This document shows, one piece after another, positions 1 through 11,700 of a stretch of DNA of 64,000 nt. Origin of the DNA: Dillenia suffruticosa (lineage: Eukaryota > Streptophyta > Magnoliopsida > Dilleniales > Dilleniaceae); assembly GCA_033439265.1 (NCBI GenBank), contig JAVTVX010000009.1:547609-611608 (forward strand), in the 5' to 3' direction. Positions within the stretch are counted from its first letter, which is position 1. Every line of letters begins with the position of its first letter. The translations under genes were made by a program, and so were the position numbers. The notes under the pieces were generated by a model that worked only from the letters and a program-made list of their open reading frames with translations, had not been told where the DNA came from and did not search any database.

Positions 1-87
1 ATCTTCAAGGAAGTACTAGAAAATGTATCTTCAAGCAATACTATTTTCTATGCCCAAATTGATTGACAGCTCTTCCCTCCTTCAACT

Positions 88-966
88 TCAACCTTGAGAA
101 TCATCCTTGGGAGTAGAATCTCTATGTTGCTGCATCTGTTGTTGTTGATGATGATGAATGTGATCTGCACTACCTCTGGCTTGCATTTGCTGGTAAAAGG
201 CATTTAAAGCTTGGGTATTCAACACACCTATATGACCATCTTGAGAAAGCCCAAGTTCCAAACCAGGAAGTTGAGGATTTCCAGTCAAAATTGGAGTGAA
301 ATTCACTTGACCCATGTTGGTACCTTGAAAATCCAGACCTTGAAAACCATACTTGGGCAAATAAACAGGAGTTTCACCTCCCAAATTTGATGTCGATGGA
401 CCAGCCAAATTAATGAAACCAGGAGCATGTTCGATGCCCGACGGCCACACACTTGTGCCCACGTGAGATCTACCTATATTACTCCCCACCATGCTACTCC
501 CCACCATGCTCCAACTATGCCTGTTTTCAGATCCAATACTTGTGTCTAATTCATTGATTTTTGGCTGCATACCTATTGAAAAAGAGATCCCCTGTTGCGA
601 AATAGAGCTCCCTGCAGCCGCAAGAGCTGAGGCAGGTATAGTTCCAGTGCCTGTGGCTGCAATGATTGAAGGCTCAGCTTGCTGTAACAGCCACTGTATC
701 GTTTCGCCATCCGATTTATGACCCAATTCTCTTGTTAGCTGAAAAATTCTGGCTGCACAAAGAGCTGGCATTCTTATTCTCCTTCCTCTTCCCTCCACTT
801 TTATATGTCTGTCTTTGTTTGAGCTTCTCTTTGGAGCTAGTTGCTTCTTCCCTTCAGCTTTGTCGGCAATCGCGATTTGTGAATCTTGGTTCTCTGATGC
901 TTTGTTTTCACTCATGGTTGAGATTGGGGAAGCGGTTATGGCTTCTTGGGAGGATTTTAGATCCAA
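88..966 (-). CDS. TCP20: class I TCP transcription factor, TCP20-like
   Basis: Single-exon gene, 292 aa, complete from ATG to TGA. It encodes a nuclear DNA-binding protein of the plant TCP family, class I, whose members bind GCCCR/TGGGCY (site II) motifs in promoters of growth, ribosomal and cell-cycle genes. The TCP domain spans about residues 49-105: basic region [16 protein letters not shown], then the helix-loop-helix with [19 protein letters not shown] and [12 protein letters not shown]. Cys70 is the conserved class I cysteine. The lead-in [13 protein letters not shown] and the C-terminal blocks [19 protein letters not shown], a His/Gln run and the ending KDDSQG all recall TCP20 rather than other class I members. 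Residue 55 is Ile (codon ATA), where class I proteins normally have Thr. A TATA box and a GA-rich leader lie upstream on the same strand. The family is certain; orthology to TCP20 is very likely. Confidence 0.95.
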   Translation of the reverse strand: MDLKSSQEAITASPISTMSENKASENQDSQIAIADKAEGKKQLAPKRSSNKDRHIKVEGRGRRIRMPALCAARIFQLTRELGHKSDGETIQWLLQQAEPSIIAATGTGTIPASALAAAGSSISQQGISFSIGMQPKINELDTSIGSENRHSWSMVGSSMVGSNIGRSHVGTSVWPSGIEHAPGFINLAGPSTSNLGGETPVYLPKYGFQGLDFQGTNMGQVNFTPILTGNPQLPGLELGLSQDGHIGVLNTQALNAFYQQMQARGSADHIHHHQQQQMQQHRDSTPKDDSQG

Positions 967-1152
967 ATATAAAATAAAAAAAGGAAAACAAGAGAAAGGA
1001 AAAGGACCTCTCTTTGATTGAAGAAAGTGAGAAAGCCTACTCTTCTACGGATTTTCACCCTTTATGGAAAAGAATGAACCTATTGTTTCATGAGGATATA
1101 GTGAAGATGACCCAAATATGCCGATTTAAGGTTCACTCCCTATTGTATAAAA

Positions 1153-1190
1153 CTCTCTCTCTCTCTCTCTCGCTCTATATATATATATAA
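1153..1190 (-). promoter_or_regulatory. TATA box and GA-rich leader of the TCP20-like gene
   Basis: Read on the minus strand, an alternating TATATA tract (1176-1190) is followed 6-25 bases downstream by a GA dinucleotide run (1153-1170), about 200 bases before the ATG at 966. A TATA tract followed by a CT/GA leader is a common plant core-promoter layout. Transcription probably starts near 1145-1155. This is inferred from sequence only. Confidence 0.5.
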
Positions 1191-1193
1191 ATA

Positions 1194-2926
1194 AGATTTT
1201 ACTGTTTCTTAACTGCAGTGGGGTCTTCGTACACTTTGATTTGATAGTCCATTTTAACTGCCAATTTCATCACCCATTCCAAATCCAACCCCAACAACCT
1301 GAGGAAAACTAGTAGACCTCTGAGGCTACCACCCTATCATCCTTTACCAATCAGATATAAATTTACAAATTCCCATTTTATAAATTTATCAACTTATAAT
1401 ATATAAAATAACTTTATATGATAATTCTAATTAAAAGCGAGACACGTTTGTTATTAGCAAACAGGATTCTCCACATTTTTTCTTACCCCATGATGGCAAC
1501 ACCAATGTATGGCTCTCATCTAATCCAAGGTGTCTTATATCCAACTAGCAGCCAATAATGTCACACTAGGCAAGACCTGATTGGGTCGTGGAGTTGCTTC
1601 TTCACCACTACAAGACCATCCTCATCGTTCAAGACAAAAGAAAGCAAAGGAATCTACAACCTTGGTCTCCCTTCTACAATTTAACCATGGTGAAAAGTTT
1701 AACTTATTTTTTAATTTTTTTCCTATCTTTTTGGAGTTTGTATTATGAATGAGATGCCCTTTATGGTTTGACATTTCATTGAGGGCATGCAGATAGTGGG
1801 CTTGTTTATACATTTATTATTTATTTATTTTTAATAAATTAGGGCTGCAATGCGTTCTGGAAGTGCAGCCAATTATTATGGTGTATTGAACTTGTCAGAC
1901 AAAAAATTAAAGTGGGTAATAAAGAAAAAGGGTGTCCATGCCATCAGGGGATGGAGTGGAGGAGAGGCTAAAAGAGAACTAAGTCGTGGTCTTGCTAACA
2001 AAGATGGAGAAGAAGAAGAAGAAGAAGAAGAAGAAGAAGATTATTTTTGTGAAGACAATAATACATATCAGTGTCTTCTAATGGAAACTTCAGCATCCAA
2101 AAAGAACAGAAATCGAATTTCATATTTTTACTATGAGTAACATTACATGAAACAAATGAGTTAACAATCAAATCATGTGAAACTAAAAACCCATCATTTT
2201 TTTAAACTTGAAAAATGTTAAAAAATTTTGAAATATGTTACTGTAAAATTTTGGTTTATTTAGTCTATCTGGCATTATTCTTTAGCTCATCTGTGTTTCG
2301 ATGAGGGTTGTAACAAATGAAGTTCTAAGCAACAAACTATACCAATTCATATACAGACATTTTTTCAATTATTGTGTCTTTGTCGCAACCACAATCATGA
2401 AGTCATGGAAATTCATTATTTCTATGATGTACCAAGTGAAAACTTGAGGTTGAAAATTATATTACTCACATGGAAAATTAGCTGAGTGCTATCGATATGA
2501 CCTTTTCCATCTTGCTTTGCTAGAAATAGAAAGAAATCACATTAGTGTTTTCATATTTTCAGGTTTGTTATCCTAAGAAAGTGGAACATTGGATTTTGAA
2601 ATATGACACAATGATATATGATATTTACCGTGGGGGAGGTACTAACTCCATTACATTAATTGTAAACATATGACCCTAGTCATGATTTTATCAATGCGAG
2701 GAAGAAAATGTGTCACTATAACATTATGTGTGTTTTAGCATAGAAACAAACCGGTAATAAAACATATGTCAGGATGCTAGGAAAACTTTTAAGAACGATT
2801 GAATTTGCTGACACTAGAGTATTTTCTTTCGCTAGTATATATGGCGTCATAAAAAATTTAGACAGTTACCAGAGTATTTCTTTTCGCTTGTATATGTGAC
2901 AATATCACTAGCTAAAAGATTTAGAC
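1194..2926. other. intergenic, no gene recognised
   Basis: Upstream flank of the TCP20-like gene. It is AT-rich, with a (GAA)n microsatellite at about 2004-2040. A short open frame over that microsatellite (1850-2140) shows no family resemblance. Just before the MITE, two imperfect direct repeats of about 60 bp (starting near 2816 and 2873, each ending in ATTTAGAC) adjoin its left end. Confidence 0.5.
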
Positions 2927-3450
2927 TAGAGGTGTTATGACACCCGGGTCGAGCTCGGGTATCATAATACCCGAGCTCGAGCTCGATGTACTTTAGGTGA
3001 GCTCGAGCTCGAGCTCGAGCTCGCCGAGTTTCTATTTTTTGAGCTCGAGCTCGAGCTCGAAGTGTCATCGGGTGTCATCGGGTAGTGTCGTCGGGTAGTG
3101 TCATTAGGTGGTATAGATAATATATTTAAAAAATATAATTTTTTATATAATTTTTTAAAAATATATATATATAATTATATATAAAATTTATTTTTTAAAA
3201 TATTAAAATATTTCGGGTAGCTCGTCGAGTTTTCGAGCTCGACACAGCTGGGCTCGAGCTCGAGCTCGATACCCAGCTACCCAAGCCCGAGCTCGAGCTC
3301 GATACCCAGCTACCCAAGCCCGAGCTCGGCTCGAGCTCGGTTTGACCGAGCCCGGGCTCGAGCTTTGACCGGGTAGTGTCACGGGCTCGAGCTTTGACCG
3401 GGTAGTGTCACGGGTATCCGTGACACAACCCGGTATCATTAACACCCCTA
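2927..3450. mobile_element. hAT-type MITE rich in GAGCTC palindromes
   Basis: A 524-bp non-autonomous element. The left end starts TAGAGGTGTTATGACACC and the reverse complement of the right end starts TAGGGGTGTTAATGATACC, a typical plant hAT-MITE terminus. It is flanked by an 8-bp target-site duplication, ATTTAGAC (2919-2926) and ATTTAAAC (3451-3458), 7 of 8 identical. The interior consists of runs of the self-complementary unit GAGCTC and blocks such as GCTACCCAAGCCCGAGCTCG, so a transcript could fold into long hairpins. It encodes no transposase; the open frames on its minus strand are translations of the repeat. Confidence 0.85.
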
Positions 3451-3651
3451 ATTTAAACATTAGTTTTTTTTGTAGTAGTATTTACAAAATGAAAAACTTT
3501 TTTGCTGGTTACAAAAATAAGACTTTTTTTCCCATAATTCTAACTAGAGGTTAACAAAGCCAAAAGGTACATGAAAAAATATGATATTAGTCATATAATT
3601 TAAAGCCACGATTTTGAGAAAAGAAATAGTAGTAGTAGAAGTAAGTTTTCA

Positions 3652-3847
3652 ACCAACGTTTCGTTGGTCTAGTAGGAAGGGTACTAACACTTCATATCAA
3701 GAATAGGGGTTCGAATATTGGTAGTGACAAAAACGATGTTGGGAGAGTTCACTCCCGATTAGAACCCGACAGTAACTCGGCCGAGATTAGTCGAAGTAAA
3801 ATTTCGGATAGTCAGTGGTGGATCAAGTCCAATGGACAGAAAAAAAA
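3652..3847 (+). mobile_element. tRNA-derived SINE with poly(A) tail
   Basis: About 196 bp. Near the left end is an A-box-like TGGTCTAGTAGG and some 35 bases later a B-box-like GGTTCGAAT, the internal RNA polymerase III promoter of a tRNA-derived SINE. It ends in about ten A. A 13-bp target-site duplication AAGTAAGTTTTCA lies at 3639-3651 and 3848-3860. Its 3' end (GTGGTGGATCAAGTCCAATG) resembles that of the minus-strand SINE at 15676-15875, so both belong to one family. Confidence 0.85.
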
Positions 3848-3860
3848 AAGTAAGTTTTCA

Positions 3861-5214
3861 TTTGCACGGCACATGCTTTAGATTGTAATGGAGAAGCAGT
3901 GTGGGAAGTGCATCTCTTGACATAAAGCATCAGCATCCAAACAAATACACCTAGTGCATCTCTCAAGTGATCACAGTGAAAATCAATCACTTAATAGTGC
4001 ATAGGCAATGATATTGATAGCGAGTCTCGATGCTGGTCTCTGTGTGCGTAGTGGCTTTTTCTTCAAAATCCTTTTGTTTATCTCAATTAACACCATAATT
4101 AAAACTGTTTTAGTCTCACATTAGTAAGCTTCACCTCCTTTCAAAAAAATGGAATATAAATTTTGGAGTTCTTTGTATTAGTAACTAATTTTTATGATAG
4201 AAATCAAGTTCTATAATCAAAAATCTACAGCAGAATATACGTATTAGTCATCTGATAATGGAAAGTCTTAAATTTAAGATAGGAATCAAGTTGTCTAACA
4301 TAAATCAATTGACAAAGGCTACATAATTGAAGTTACCGACTCCTATATGTTCTTGCCATAAACGCGCTGCAGGGAGTGGAATTTTGTTTGGCAAATATTG
4401 AAGTCACTTGATTTTGATTCGATGCATAGAAGACCTATTCATGATGTTCTCAATAACATTATAGTTAGTGTGGCTTTGTAATGCTTGTAAATTTGGTTTC
4501 CCACATAGGAGACATAAGTACCCCAGATCCCAAAAGCACTACTCCACACAAGCACACCAGAAAAATTTTGATGGTCTCAATGCAATGGAACTTTACTTTT
4601 TATAGTTTAGATGGGTGTTTCTAGTTATAGCCATTTGAGGCTTTTAGATTCCATCTTTTTGGGAGGCTTAGTCTTGCTCCAACCAAAGTCATAGAGAACA
4701 AATCAAATTCCCAACCTATATTCCTCCTCAGCTCTCTCCTGCCACCCAAAAAAGAGTGGGAAAATATGGAGAGAGGGAAAAAAGTTCTCTCTCCAATGTC
4801 AACCAAACTTTTGCTTCATACCTTTGTTGGGATTGGCAAAAACTGTTATGACAGGAGGCAGTGCCTCATAAAAGCAACGGAAGCTGATTTAATTATTCAG
4901 TCCAATGACTAGTTTGCTATCTTCTGTTCAATCAGAAGAAATGTGATATGCACACACTGGTGTTACCATATTATTCTCTCTCCTTTCCTACATTCCGCGT
5001 TTGCTTCACGCGTCTCAATCACTAAGATCAACACTCTCCTTTCTCTCTCCAAGAAAAGAGAGAGAAAAAGAGGATCTCTATTTGGAACTTCCAATACACT
5101 TATTATTTTACATTGAACTGCATCTAATAACCAGAAGAAGACACACCGGCTCTATACATACATATATATATGTATTTATGTTATCTAGTACTTTTTTTTT
5201 TTCATTTTTCATTT
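3861..5214. other. intergenic, no gene recognised
   Basis: AT-rich sequence downstream of the defensin-like gene. I see no convincing coding frame, repeat or RNA. The short minus frame at 4621-4806 has no recognisable similarity. Confidence 0.5.
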
Positions 5215-5439
5215 TTAGCCTAAGCAAATGCAAAATCTTCCCGCAGACCCTGTAGCGCAGGTTGCGCTAAGGTACTTCTCCTGCAGCACTTTCTTGCACT
5301 CAGCAATACAAAGGGTGAGGGTGCATGGATTGAGCTCGATCCCAAATGCACATTCTACAAAGTCTGCTCCGAAAGCAAGCAGACCGATCATCAGTGTCAG
5401 CAGCACTAATGACCACTGCTTCACTGCCTTAGCTTCCAT
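5215..5439 (-). CDS. secreted defensin-like cysteine-rich peptide
   Basis: 74 aa, probably a small secreted peptide of the plant DEFL/LCR type. Residues 1-25 form a signal peptide (hydrophobic core LVLLTLMIGLLAFGA). The mature part has seven cysteines at 30, 39, 44, 48, 61, 70 and 72. The CxxxC (44/48) and CxC (70/72) pairs are the hallmark of the cysteine-stabilised alpha-beta fold. I start at the second Met, because the first in-frame ATG (5500-5502) overlaps a TATATAA box (5502-5508) and would lie upstream of transcription. That leaves a leader of about 35 nt. A canonical plant defensin has an eighth cysteine after CxC; here the protein stops two residues after it. No intron is seen, although many DEFL genes have one in the signal-peptide region. 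It could be a functional seven-cysteine variant or a slightly truncated relic. Confidence 0.7.
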   Translation of the reverse strand: MEAKAVKQWSLVLLTLMIGLLAFGADFVECAFGIELNPCTLTLCIAECKKVLQEKYLSATCATGSAGRFCICLG

Positions 5440-5501
5440 GGAAATATAGAAGTTTCTTTGTCTCAATGAATCTTGAAGAAGACGAGCAGTACCCTCCTTC
5501 A

Positions 5502-5508
5502 TTATATA
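5502..5508 (-). promoter_or_regulatory. TATA box of the defensin-like gene
   Basis: TATATAA on the minus strand, 63 bases before the chosen ATG. It directly overlaps an earlier ATG in the same frame, which argues against using that earlier start. Confidence 0.55.
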
Positions 5509-6236
5509 GCACGAATTCTAGTCTAAAATAAGCTCTCCATTATCAAATTTTGCATATAATTAATCAAAAACTTACCACTGCATAGATTTTGCAGCTTAAA
5601 TTATAATTCATCCATCAAAGTCCAGACTCCATTACCTTCATAATGCTTTCTGCTTGCACCAGCATCCACTACCATCGTATCTGCTGCTCTTTTTAATTAG
5701 GATCATCCATGTATCCAATTAGAAATCAGCAAATATTTGAGACTGTACTGTTGTTTTCCATGTGTAAATGATTGATTTCGAGCTTCAAGAATCAATCACA
5801 TGATGAAGGACTCCCCTATAGGGCCACGGTGACATGTGTTTGGCACTTTGATCAATTATATGTTAGTAAGACAGCACTCTGAAACTCTGGGTGATGACAT
5901 TTAAATCTGTCCTCTTCCCAATAATTCTGAGGTCCTAGTAGTACTCTTCTGAACATCAACCAGGTGGATGCTGATTGGAGACTAACTTTTGGGGATATAT
6001 GTTATCTTCAATGCTTGTCCTTGAACAGTCATGTCTTGGTCCCGGCACTACACACATCCATGCCTTTCGCATGCTTATGGTGCACATGAAGTTATCTCTA
6101 GCTCTCGTTCTAGAAGCAATTTGCTGCTCAATATGAGAGCTCTCTGCCACTACTTACGGAAACAACTAAGTGATAGGGTACCACCTTGACGTGGTAGACG
6201 TGATAGTTTCAAGCCTGATTATCACAAAATCTATAC
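5509..6236. other. upstream flank of the defensin-like gene, nothing recognised
   Basis: Unique-looking sequence between the defensin-like promoter and the CACTA element. I see no coding frame of note. Confidence 0.5.
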
Positions 6237-6239
6237 CAA

Positions 6240-7234
6240 CACTACCGGAAAACACAGTAATAGCGACGGAATATTACCGATGGACAAAAATCCGTCACTA
6301 ATAGCGATGGATTTGTGACAGACACGACGGACTAGAGACGGATTAGCGACGAAAATATTCCGTCGCTAAACCCTTAAAAAATAAAAAATTATAAAATTAT
6401 CAGTGACAGATTACCGACTGAATTTTTAGCGACAAAATATTTCTGTCACTAATTTCCGTAGGTGAATTGGTGAAAAAAAAAATATATATGTACAGCCTTT
6501 AGCGACAGATTAGCAACGGAAAATTAGCAACGGATTATCGATAGATTAGCAACGGATTTTTTTTTATTTTATTTAATAATTATTTTTATTTTTATTTTAT
6601 TTTGCAAAGAATAATATTATTTTCTTTTTTCAAAATTTTTATTATCTTATTTTAAGTAAAAATAAAAATATTTTATTATTTTATAATAAATTATAATTTT
6701 ATATTATTTTAATATTATTAAAAAAATGAAATAAAGATAATAAGTAAAAAGGAAAAAAAAATATATTTAGATAACTTGCTTGGTTTAGTAGTAGACGTGC
6801 TCTCATATTTTCCTTTACGTAGGGGTTCAAAGCCCTCCGGAAGCAATTTGCACAAATTAAAGGCGGGCCATGCGGGTGGGCGGGTCGGGGTTCAGGGTGG
6901 GTCAAGGGCCTCCTGTTAGCCTTCTTTTTTTTTTTTCTAACTCAAAAATCAATGACGGACCCGGTCTGTCATTGATTTTTTTTTCTTTTTTTTCCAGTTT
7001 TTTTGTTTTCAGTTTTAGCGACGGAATATTTCCGTCGCTAAAATTAGCAACGGATTTTTTCAGTAACTACTGATATTAGCAACGGAAAAAAAAAATCCGT
7101 CGCCCATATTAAGTGAGATGCCTTTTTCTGACAGATTTAGTGATGAAAAAAATCCGTCGTTAATACCCTTCGGTGATGGATTTTAGGTCATCAGTGATTG
7201 AAAAATCCATCGCTAGGCCTGTTTTCTAGTAGTG
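6240..7234. mobile_element. non-autonomous CACTA element
   Basis: A 995-bp element with CACTA-class ends: CACTACCGGAAAACAC at the left and the reverse complement CACTACTAGAAAACAG at the right. It is flanked by the 3-bp duplication CAA (6237-6239 and 7235-7237). Both sides carry many subterminal motifs of the GCGACGGA / TCCGTCGC type in both orientations, the usual transposase-binding architecture. The middle is AT-rich and no transposase is encoded. A related copy lies at 31990-33218. Confidence 0.9.
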
Positions 7235-7237
7235 CAA

Positions 7238-8290
7238 CCTCTAATTTATTTTATTCGACATGTTTTATTTATGAATTGAAGCAAAAAAATATTAATTAGA
7301 AATATAAAATTTTATAAGTAGAAGTCATATTTTTTGTAAAAGAGATGAACATACTTACAATTTTTCATATTATAAATACGGCCTAATCATCAACGTCTAT
7401 TTTCCCCAACACCTCTATGCAGTCCAAATCTGTTGAGCAATAGCATTATGAACTTTATGCACATGGGCATGGAAACGTATTTAGAGGGCAACAGCATGTG
7501 TGCCATGGTCACAAGATAGTCTCAAGATATAAATCTGTATATCAAAATTTTTTATAAGAAAAACCATATTATTTCAAAACCAAAGTAGTATGAAATATAA
7601 ATAATATGTTAAATAAATCTAAACTATGAGTGGGTCCATTCCCATGACCTCTGGTTGTCTCTAGGAATATAGGGATACATATCTACTTTAATATCCCTAT
7701 GTCCACAGGTCTAATGTTCCTCCATGTCCAAACATCAAATGTCGGGGGTGAACGCGTTGGGCTGCACACTCGTGCTGGACAACTGGGACAGCTACCCGTG
7801 GGCTGTGATTGATCACGGCTGTGCAAGTGGCCACCGCCACCTCCGGTGGCTATTCGCGCAGGCTACCACAAATCAATGGGGGAGGGGAAGAGGGACAAAT
7901 GAGATGGAGAGATCTAACCCAGCCGCGGCGAGAGAGTGTGTAATGATAGGTTTAGAAAATACATGTAACAGGGATTTCGACCCTAATCTCCCTTGTGATT
8001 ACACTTTTTTATGTTCAACGTCATAAAGTATTTGGTAAAAACTTGGGCACCTAAGTATAAAAAAATGGTATGTTATGGTGCTTATTTAAGAGAATTTAAT
8101 TGACCCCCTCAATCGAAACTAGATTACCCCACCTGAAATAAAATCAAGTTTGGGAGCGGAAAGGGTTCCTAATCATCACCTTTTATTTTTTTTTGTTATA
8201 AACAATAACCGTATCGGAGATTAATTATATTTTATTCGACATAAATTGAGTTTTTAATAAATAAAATTTTTCAACTGCCTATTTTAATCC
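7238..8290. other. intergenic, no gene recognised
   Basis: AT-rich apart from a GC-richer stretch at about 7735-7990, open over 100 codons on the plus strand. That frame has no motif or family I recognise and the GC island may be an old insertion. I do not call it a gene. Confidence 0.45.
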
Positions 8291-8300
8291 AAAATCTTTA

Positions 8301-8384
8301 GTTTTTAAGGGCATAACCTAGTGGTATAAATATTTTTTTTCTAATTTAGTGATATCAGATTCAAATCCTTATAAAAAAAAATCT
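8301..8384 (+). mobile_element. short tRNA-like SINE
   Basis: 84 bp with an A-box-like ACCTAGTGGTATAA, a B-box-like GATTCAAATCC and a terminal A run, between two copies of AAAATCTTTA (8291-8300 and 8385-8394). It is shorter than the 3652 family and probably a different SINE. The copy at 24712-24800 looks similar. Confidence 0.55.
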
Positions 8385-8494
8385 AAAATCTTTAAACAAA
8401 GGGAGATGCAAGGGATCGACCCAATCTTTGTATCCATCCAATCTTGTATCTTGCATTGGACAGCCCCAGCGCTTCAGCCTCAATAAAATGATGA

Positions 8495-8647
8495 AGCCCA
8501 GAAAACAAGGATCGGACCTACAAAATGGGCTTTCGATGTGACCATGATTAGGTTCCACCCAATGTTTCTATTCATGTGAAAACTAGAAAGTTCAATGGGC
8601 CAGTCTAGAATTTCCTACTCATGCAGAGAAACCCCTACAAATGGGCT
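8495..8647 (+). promoter_or_regulatory. cluster of four site II (TGGGCY) motifs before RMI1
   Basis: TGGGCT/TGGGCC occurs at 8495-8500 (minus), 8526-8531, 8596-8601 and 8642-8647 (plus), all within 270 bases upstream of the RMI1 ATG. In Arabidopsis, TGGGCY/GCCCR motifs are bound by TCP20 and drive expression in dividing cells. No TATA box is evident, as is common for such genes. Confidence 0.6.
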
Positions 8648-8762
8648 TCAAGAGTGCTCGTGATGAGGTCCATCCTCAGCCCGAGATCGCAGTTGAATAC
8701 AGATTCGCGCCCAAAAACGTTGGAAACTCAAAACGTTCTCAGAAAGTGAAACCAATTCAGGA

Positions 8763-11700
8763 ATGCCGAGAAGACGACTCAGAATTGTCTCGTCCTCGGA
8801 CGAAGAAGACGACCCTGAAGAGCTCATAACGTTAGACCAACAACAGCAACAAGAAGAAAACCTAGAAATCAAAGTCAGTCAACACGAGTCGCCTTCTATT
8901 CCAGAAACCGAAATCCCAAACCCTAAACCTAACCCTAATTCTTCTATTCCCTACGAAATCTCTGACGACGATGATGACGATGCGGAGTTCATCGACGTTC
9001 CCGAGGAGTTCTCGCCTCCGGTGGTGTCTGATTGTCCGATTGAGGACGCCCTCCGGAAGTTAGGGTTGAGATTGAGGAGGGAGTGGCTAGCTTCTTGTAT
9101 CGATGCACTTGAGCACTCGGTCTCGGGGTTTGGGAATTTTGATGTTGAGAGAAAGGCAAAGCTTTGCTTCGAGCAGTTCTTGGTTTCGGATATGAACTAT
9201 GTTGGAGCAGGTGTTTTACCTGAGAATGTTGGGTCTATGCATCTTGTTGATCTTCCCGGACCTTATGTTTTGCAGGTTTGTGCTTAAATTCATAATACTT
9301 AGTTTGTTTATCAGTTTTCAAGAATCGACTTAATTGATTATTTGGATTTTCGCGCCTGATAACAATGGGGTATGTACTAGTTCCGTTAATGATACAGATA
9401 TAGAGACAATCTTTTAATATCATGTTAATTGATCAAATTTTGAGCTTGATATATAAGTTGGGGGTGTGGCTTTTTATTCTCAGATAAACTTGAATTTATG
9501 GGTTTAGCCAGGCGTTTGAACCATGTAAGTTTGAAGTGCTTAAAAGAGAAAATTAAAATATGATGCCATGTTGCTACATTGGGGGTGTGGGTTTTGGTTC
9601 TTAGATAAACTTGAATGCTGGGTTTCACAGGGACTTTTGAACCATGTAAGTTTGATATGCTAAAAAGATTGAACTATAATGGCATGTTACTGCTTTCCTA
9701 GTTTTGATCTTCAAATGTACAGGGTAGTGTATGATATTCAAATTTTGAGCCTGATAAACACGTCGAGGTGCGGGTTTTGGTTCTTTGTTAAACTTGAATT
9801 TGTGGGTTTCAACAGGGCTTTTGAACCATGTAAGTTTGAAATGCTAAAAAAAATAAATAAATATACCACCATGGTGCTACCTTCCTAGTTTGATTTTCAA
9901 ATATAGACTGCAAGATGTATAGGTCAACCCCGCCACTCATGTTAAGCAAATGGTTCCCTAATTGGGAGTTAATGGTTTCTTCTGGTATAATTTTATACTT
10001 GTGCCAGAAATTGAGATTGTGGGTACAAGTTATTTATCGACGTTATGAACTGATAATGGATATGGTTTGACAGGTTGATGAGATAGTTAATATCAGTTGT
10101 CCTCTTAAGAGTAGGTATCAAGAAGCACGTGCTGGACTTAAAAGGTGCCTCAAGTTGTTGATGACAGATGGCATCCAACGTGTATTTGGAATGGAATACA
10201 GGCCCATACAGGATCTTCAAGTTCTTGCCCCTGCTGGTTTGAAAGTACTTATAAATTCCTTTTGTATCTACCACATGACAAATTCTTTTAGGAGCTAGAT
10301 AAGGCTCCTGTTGATATCGAGTCTGATATGCTACGACATTTCTTGGAGGAGTGACTTTTCACTTAGATCAGTTATAATGTATTCCTTCTTGTGAATACCT
10401 GTTTGCAAAAGCTTGACCATTTTACAAAAACATTCATCTTTTCCTTGCATTTTTTGTACCTTTTTAAGGCCAAAAGCAATCAAACTTCAAAGCCTAAATT
10501 TTGATCGTTGTTATCCTTATTTTAAATTTACTTTTATTTTGAAATAAATACTAGTTGGTTTTAGGGGGAATTGCAGAGCACTTAGAAGTCATCTCACTAT
10601 CTATTCCTACATCTGGCACAGATTAAAGATAAAAAAATAAATTGGAAAATCTTTGGATCTTCCTGCCTTTTTGGTATTCTATTCATAAGTGTAGCAGTCT
10701 GAGAATGCCATATCATTTACTTATCCTACATCAGCACCCTTATCAGTGGAATTGTTTTCAATAAAGTCGTCTTTTGTCCGTTCTGGTCACAATCATCTAA
10801 GGCTGCAGTACTACAATGTTGGCTCTAGTTTGCTGGAATAGCTACTTTATGACTCGAGTTTGGTCCATTATCCAAGAATTCTGATGGAATAAAATCAAGC
10901 AAAAAGGAAAAATGTCCACTGTCTGAAGGTTCTTTCATGTTTGAAAATATGAAGCTACGCTGAGAATGATGAAATTGTTCTTGTGGCTTTTAGGTTGCAA
11001 TATGCAATGTTAATACTCGGCATGGGATTCTAATGTTGGTGCCAGAGGTTATTGAAGTTCTTGGGGGATCTGTTGATGAGCTTGATGCAGCACGTCAAAG
11101 GCTCGTTCATGAAGTGAATAAGCCACCAAAGGGAAAAAGGTACACTTGCAAGCCATGTACTGATTCCTTACTTCATCAGCCATTACTATGGTCAATCTGC
11201 TTTATTTTTAAAATGGGATTGTGTTTGGTTTTTTTACTTGATTAACTGTCAGTGGTGTTCTTTGTTCTTTGTTTGTTTTTGTTATTATTATTATTATTAT
11301 TATTATTTATTTGGTTTGTTATAATTTGTGTAACTGAACAAATTTGAGAGCTTTATTTGTGGATTATTGGCAGTGTGGTTAGCATGAACAAAGGTATATT
11401 TTACTGTATTAGTCATTAATTGTTTTTATTCAGGAACTTTTCAAGTATAAATGAATTATTTTGTTGTGCTTTATAGGTTAGTCAATCAAACCAGAAGTGT
11501 TTAAAGTGGGTTAGTCAATCAAACCAGAAGTGTTTAAAGTGTCTCGGCAGTGATAAACTCATTTTGTTTTAAGTTTTCTTTTGCAGAAGTAGGGATGGAC
11601 CTGTTCCTTCCCTGGCAGCTAGAGCCACTCTTGCTGCATGGCCACAAAATGTTGGTGAGGTTTCTAGGCACAGTAGTAACTTAAGATCACAGGATGCAAT

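Noticed and set aside
1850-2140. 96-codon plus-strand frame
   Set aside because: Its C-terminal half is a (GAA)n microsatellite read as poly-Glu, and there is no recognisable domain or promoter.
2847-3460. Arg/Ala-rich minus-strand frames
   Set aside because: They are translations of the GAGCTC repeats inside the MITE.
3652-3730. possible tRNA gene
   Set aside because: A and B boxes are present, but there is no cloverleaf with acceptor stem; the poly(A) tail and target duplication make it a SINE.
7724-8026. 100-codon frame in a GC-richer island
   Set aside because: No similarity, signal or domain that I recognise, and no evidence beyond the open frame.
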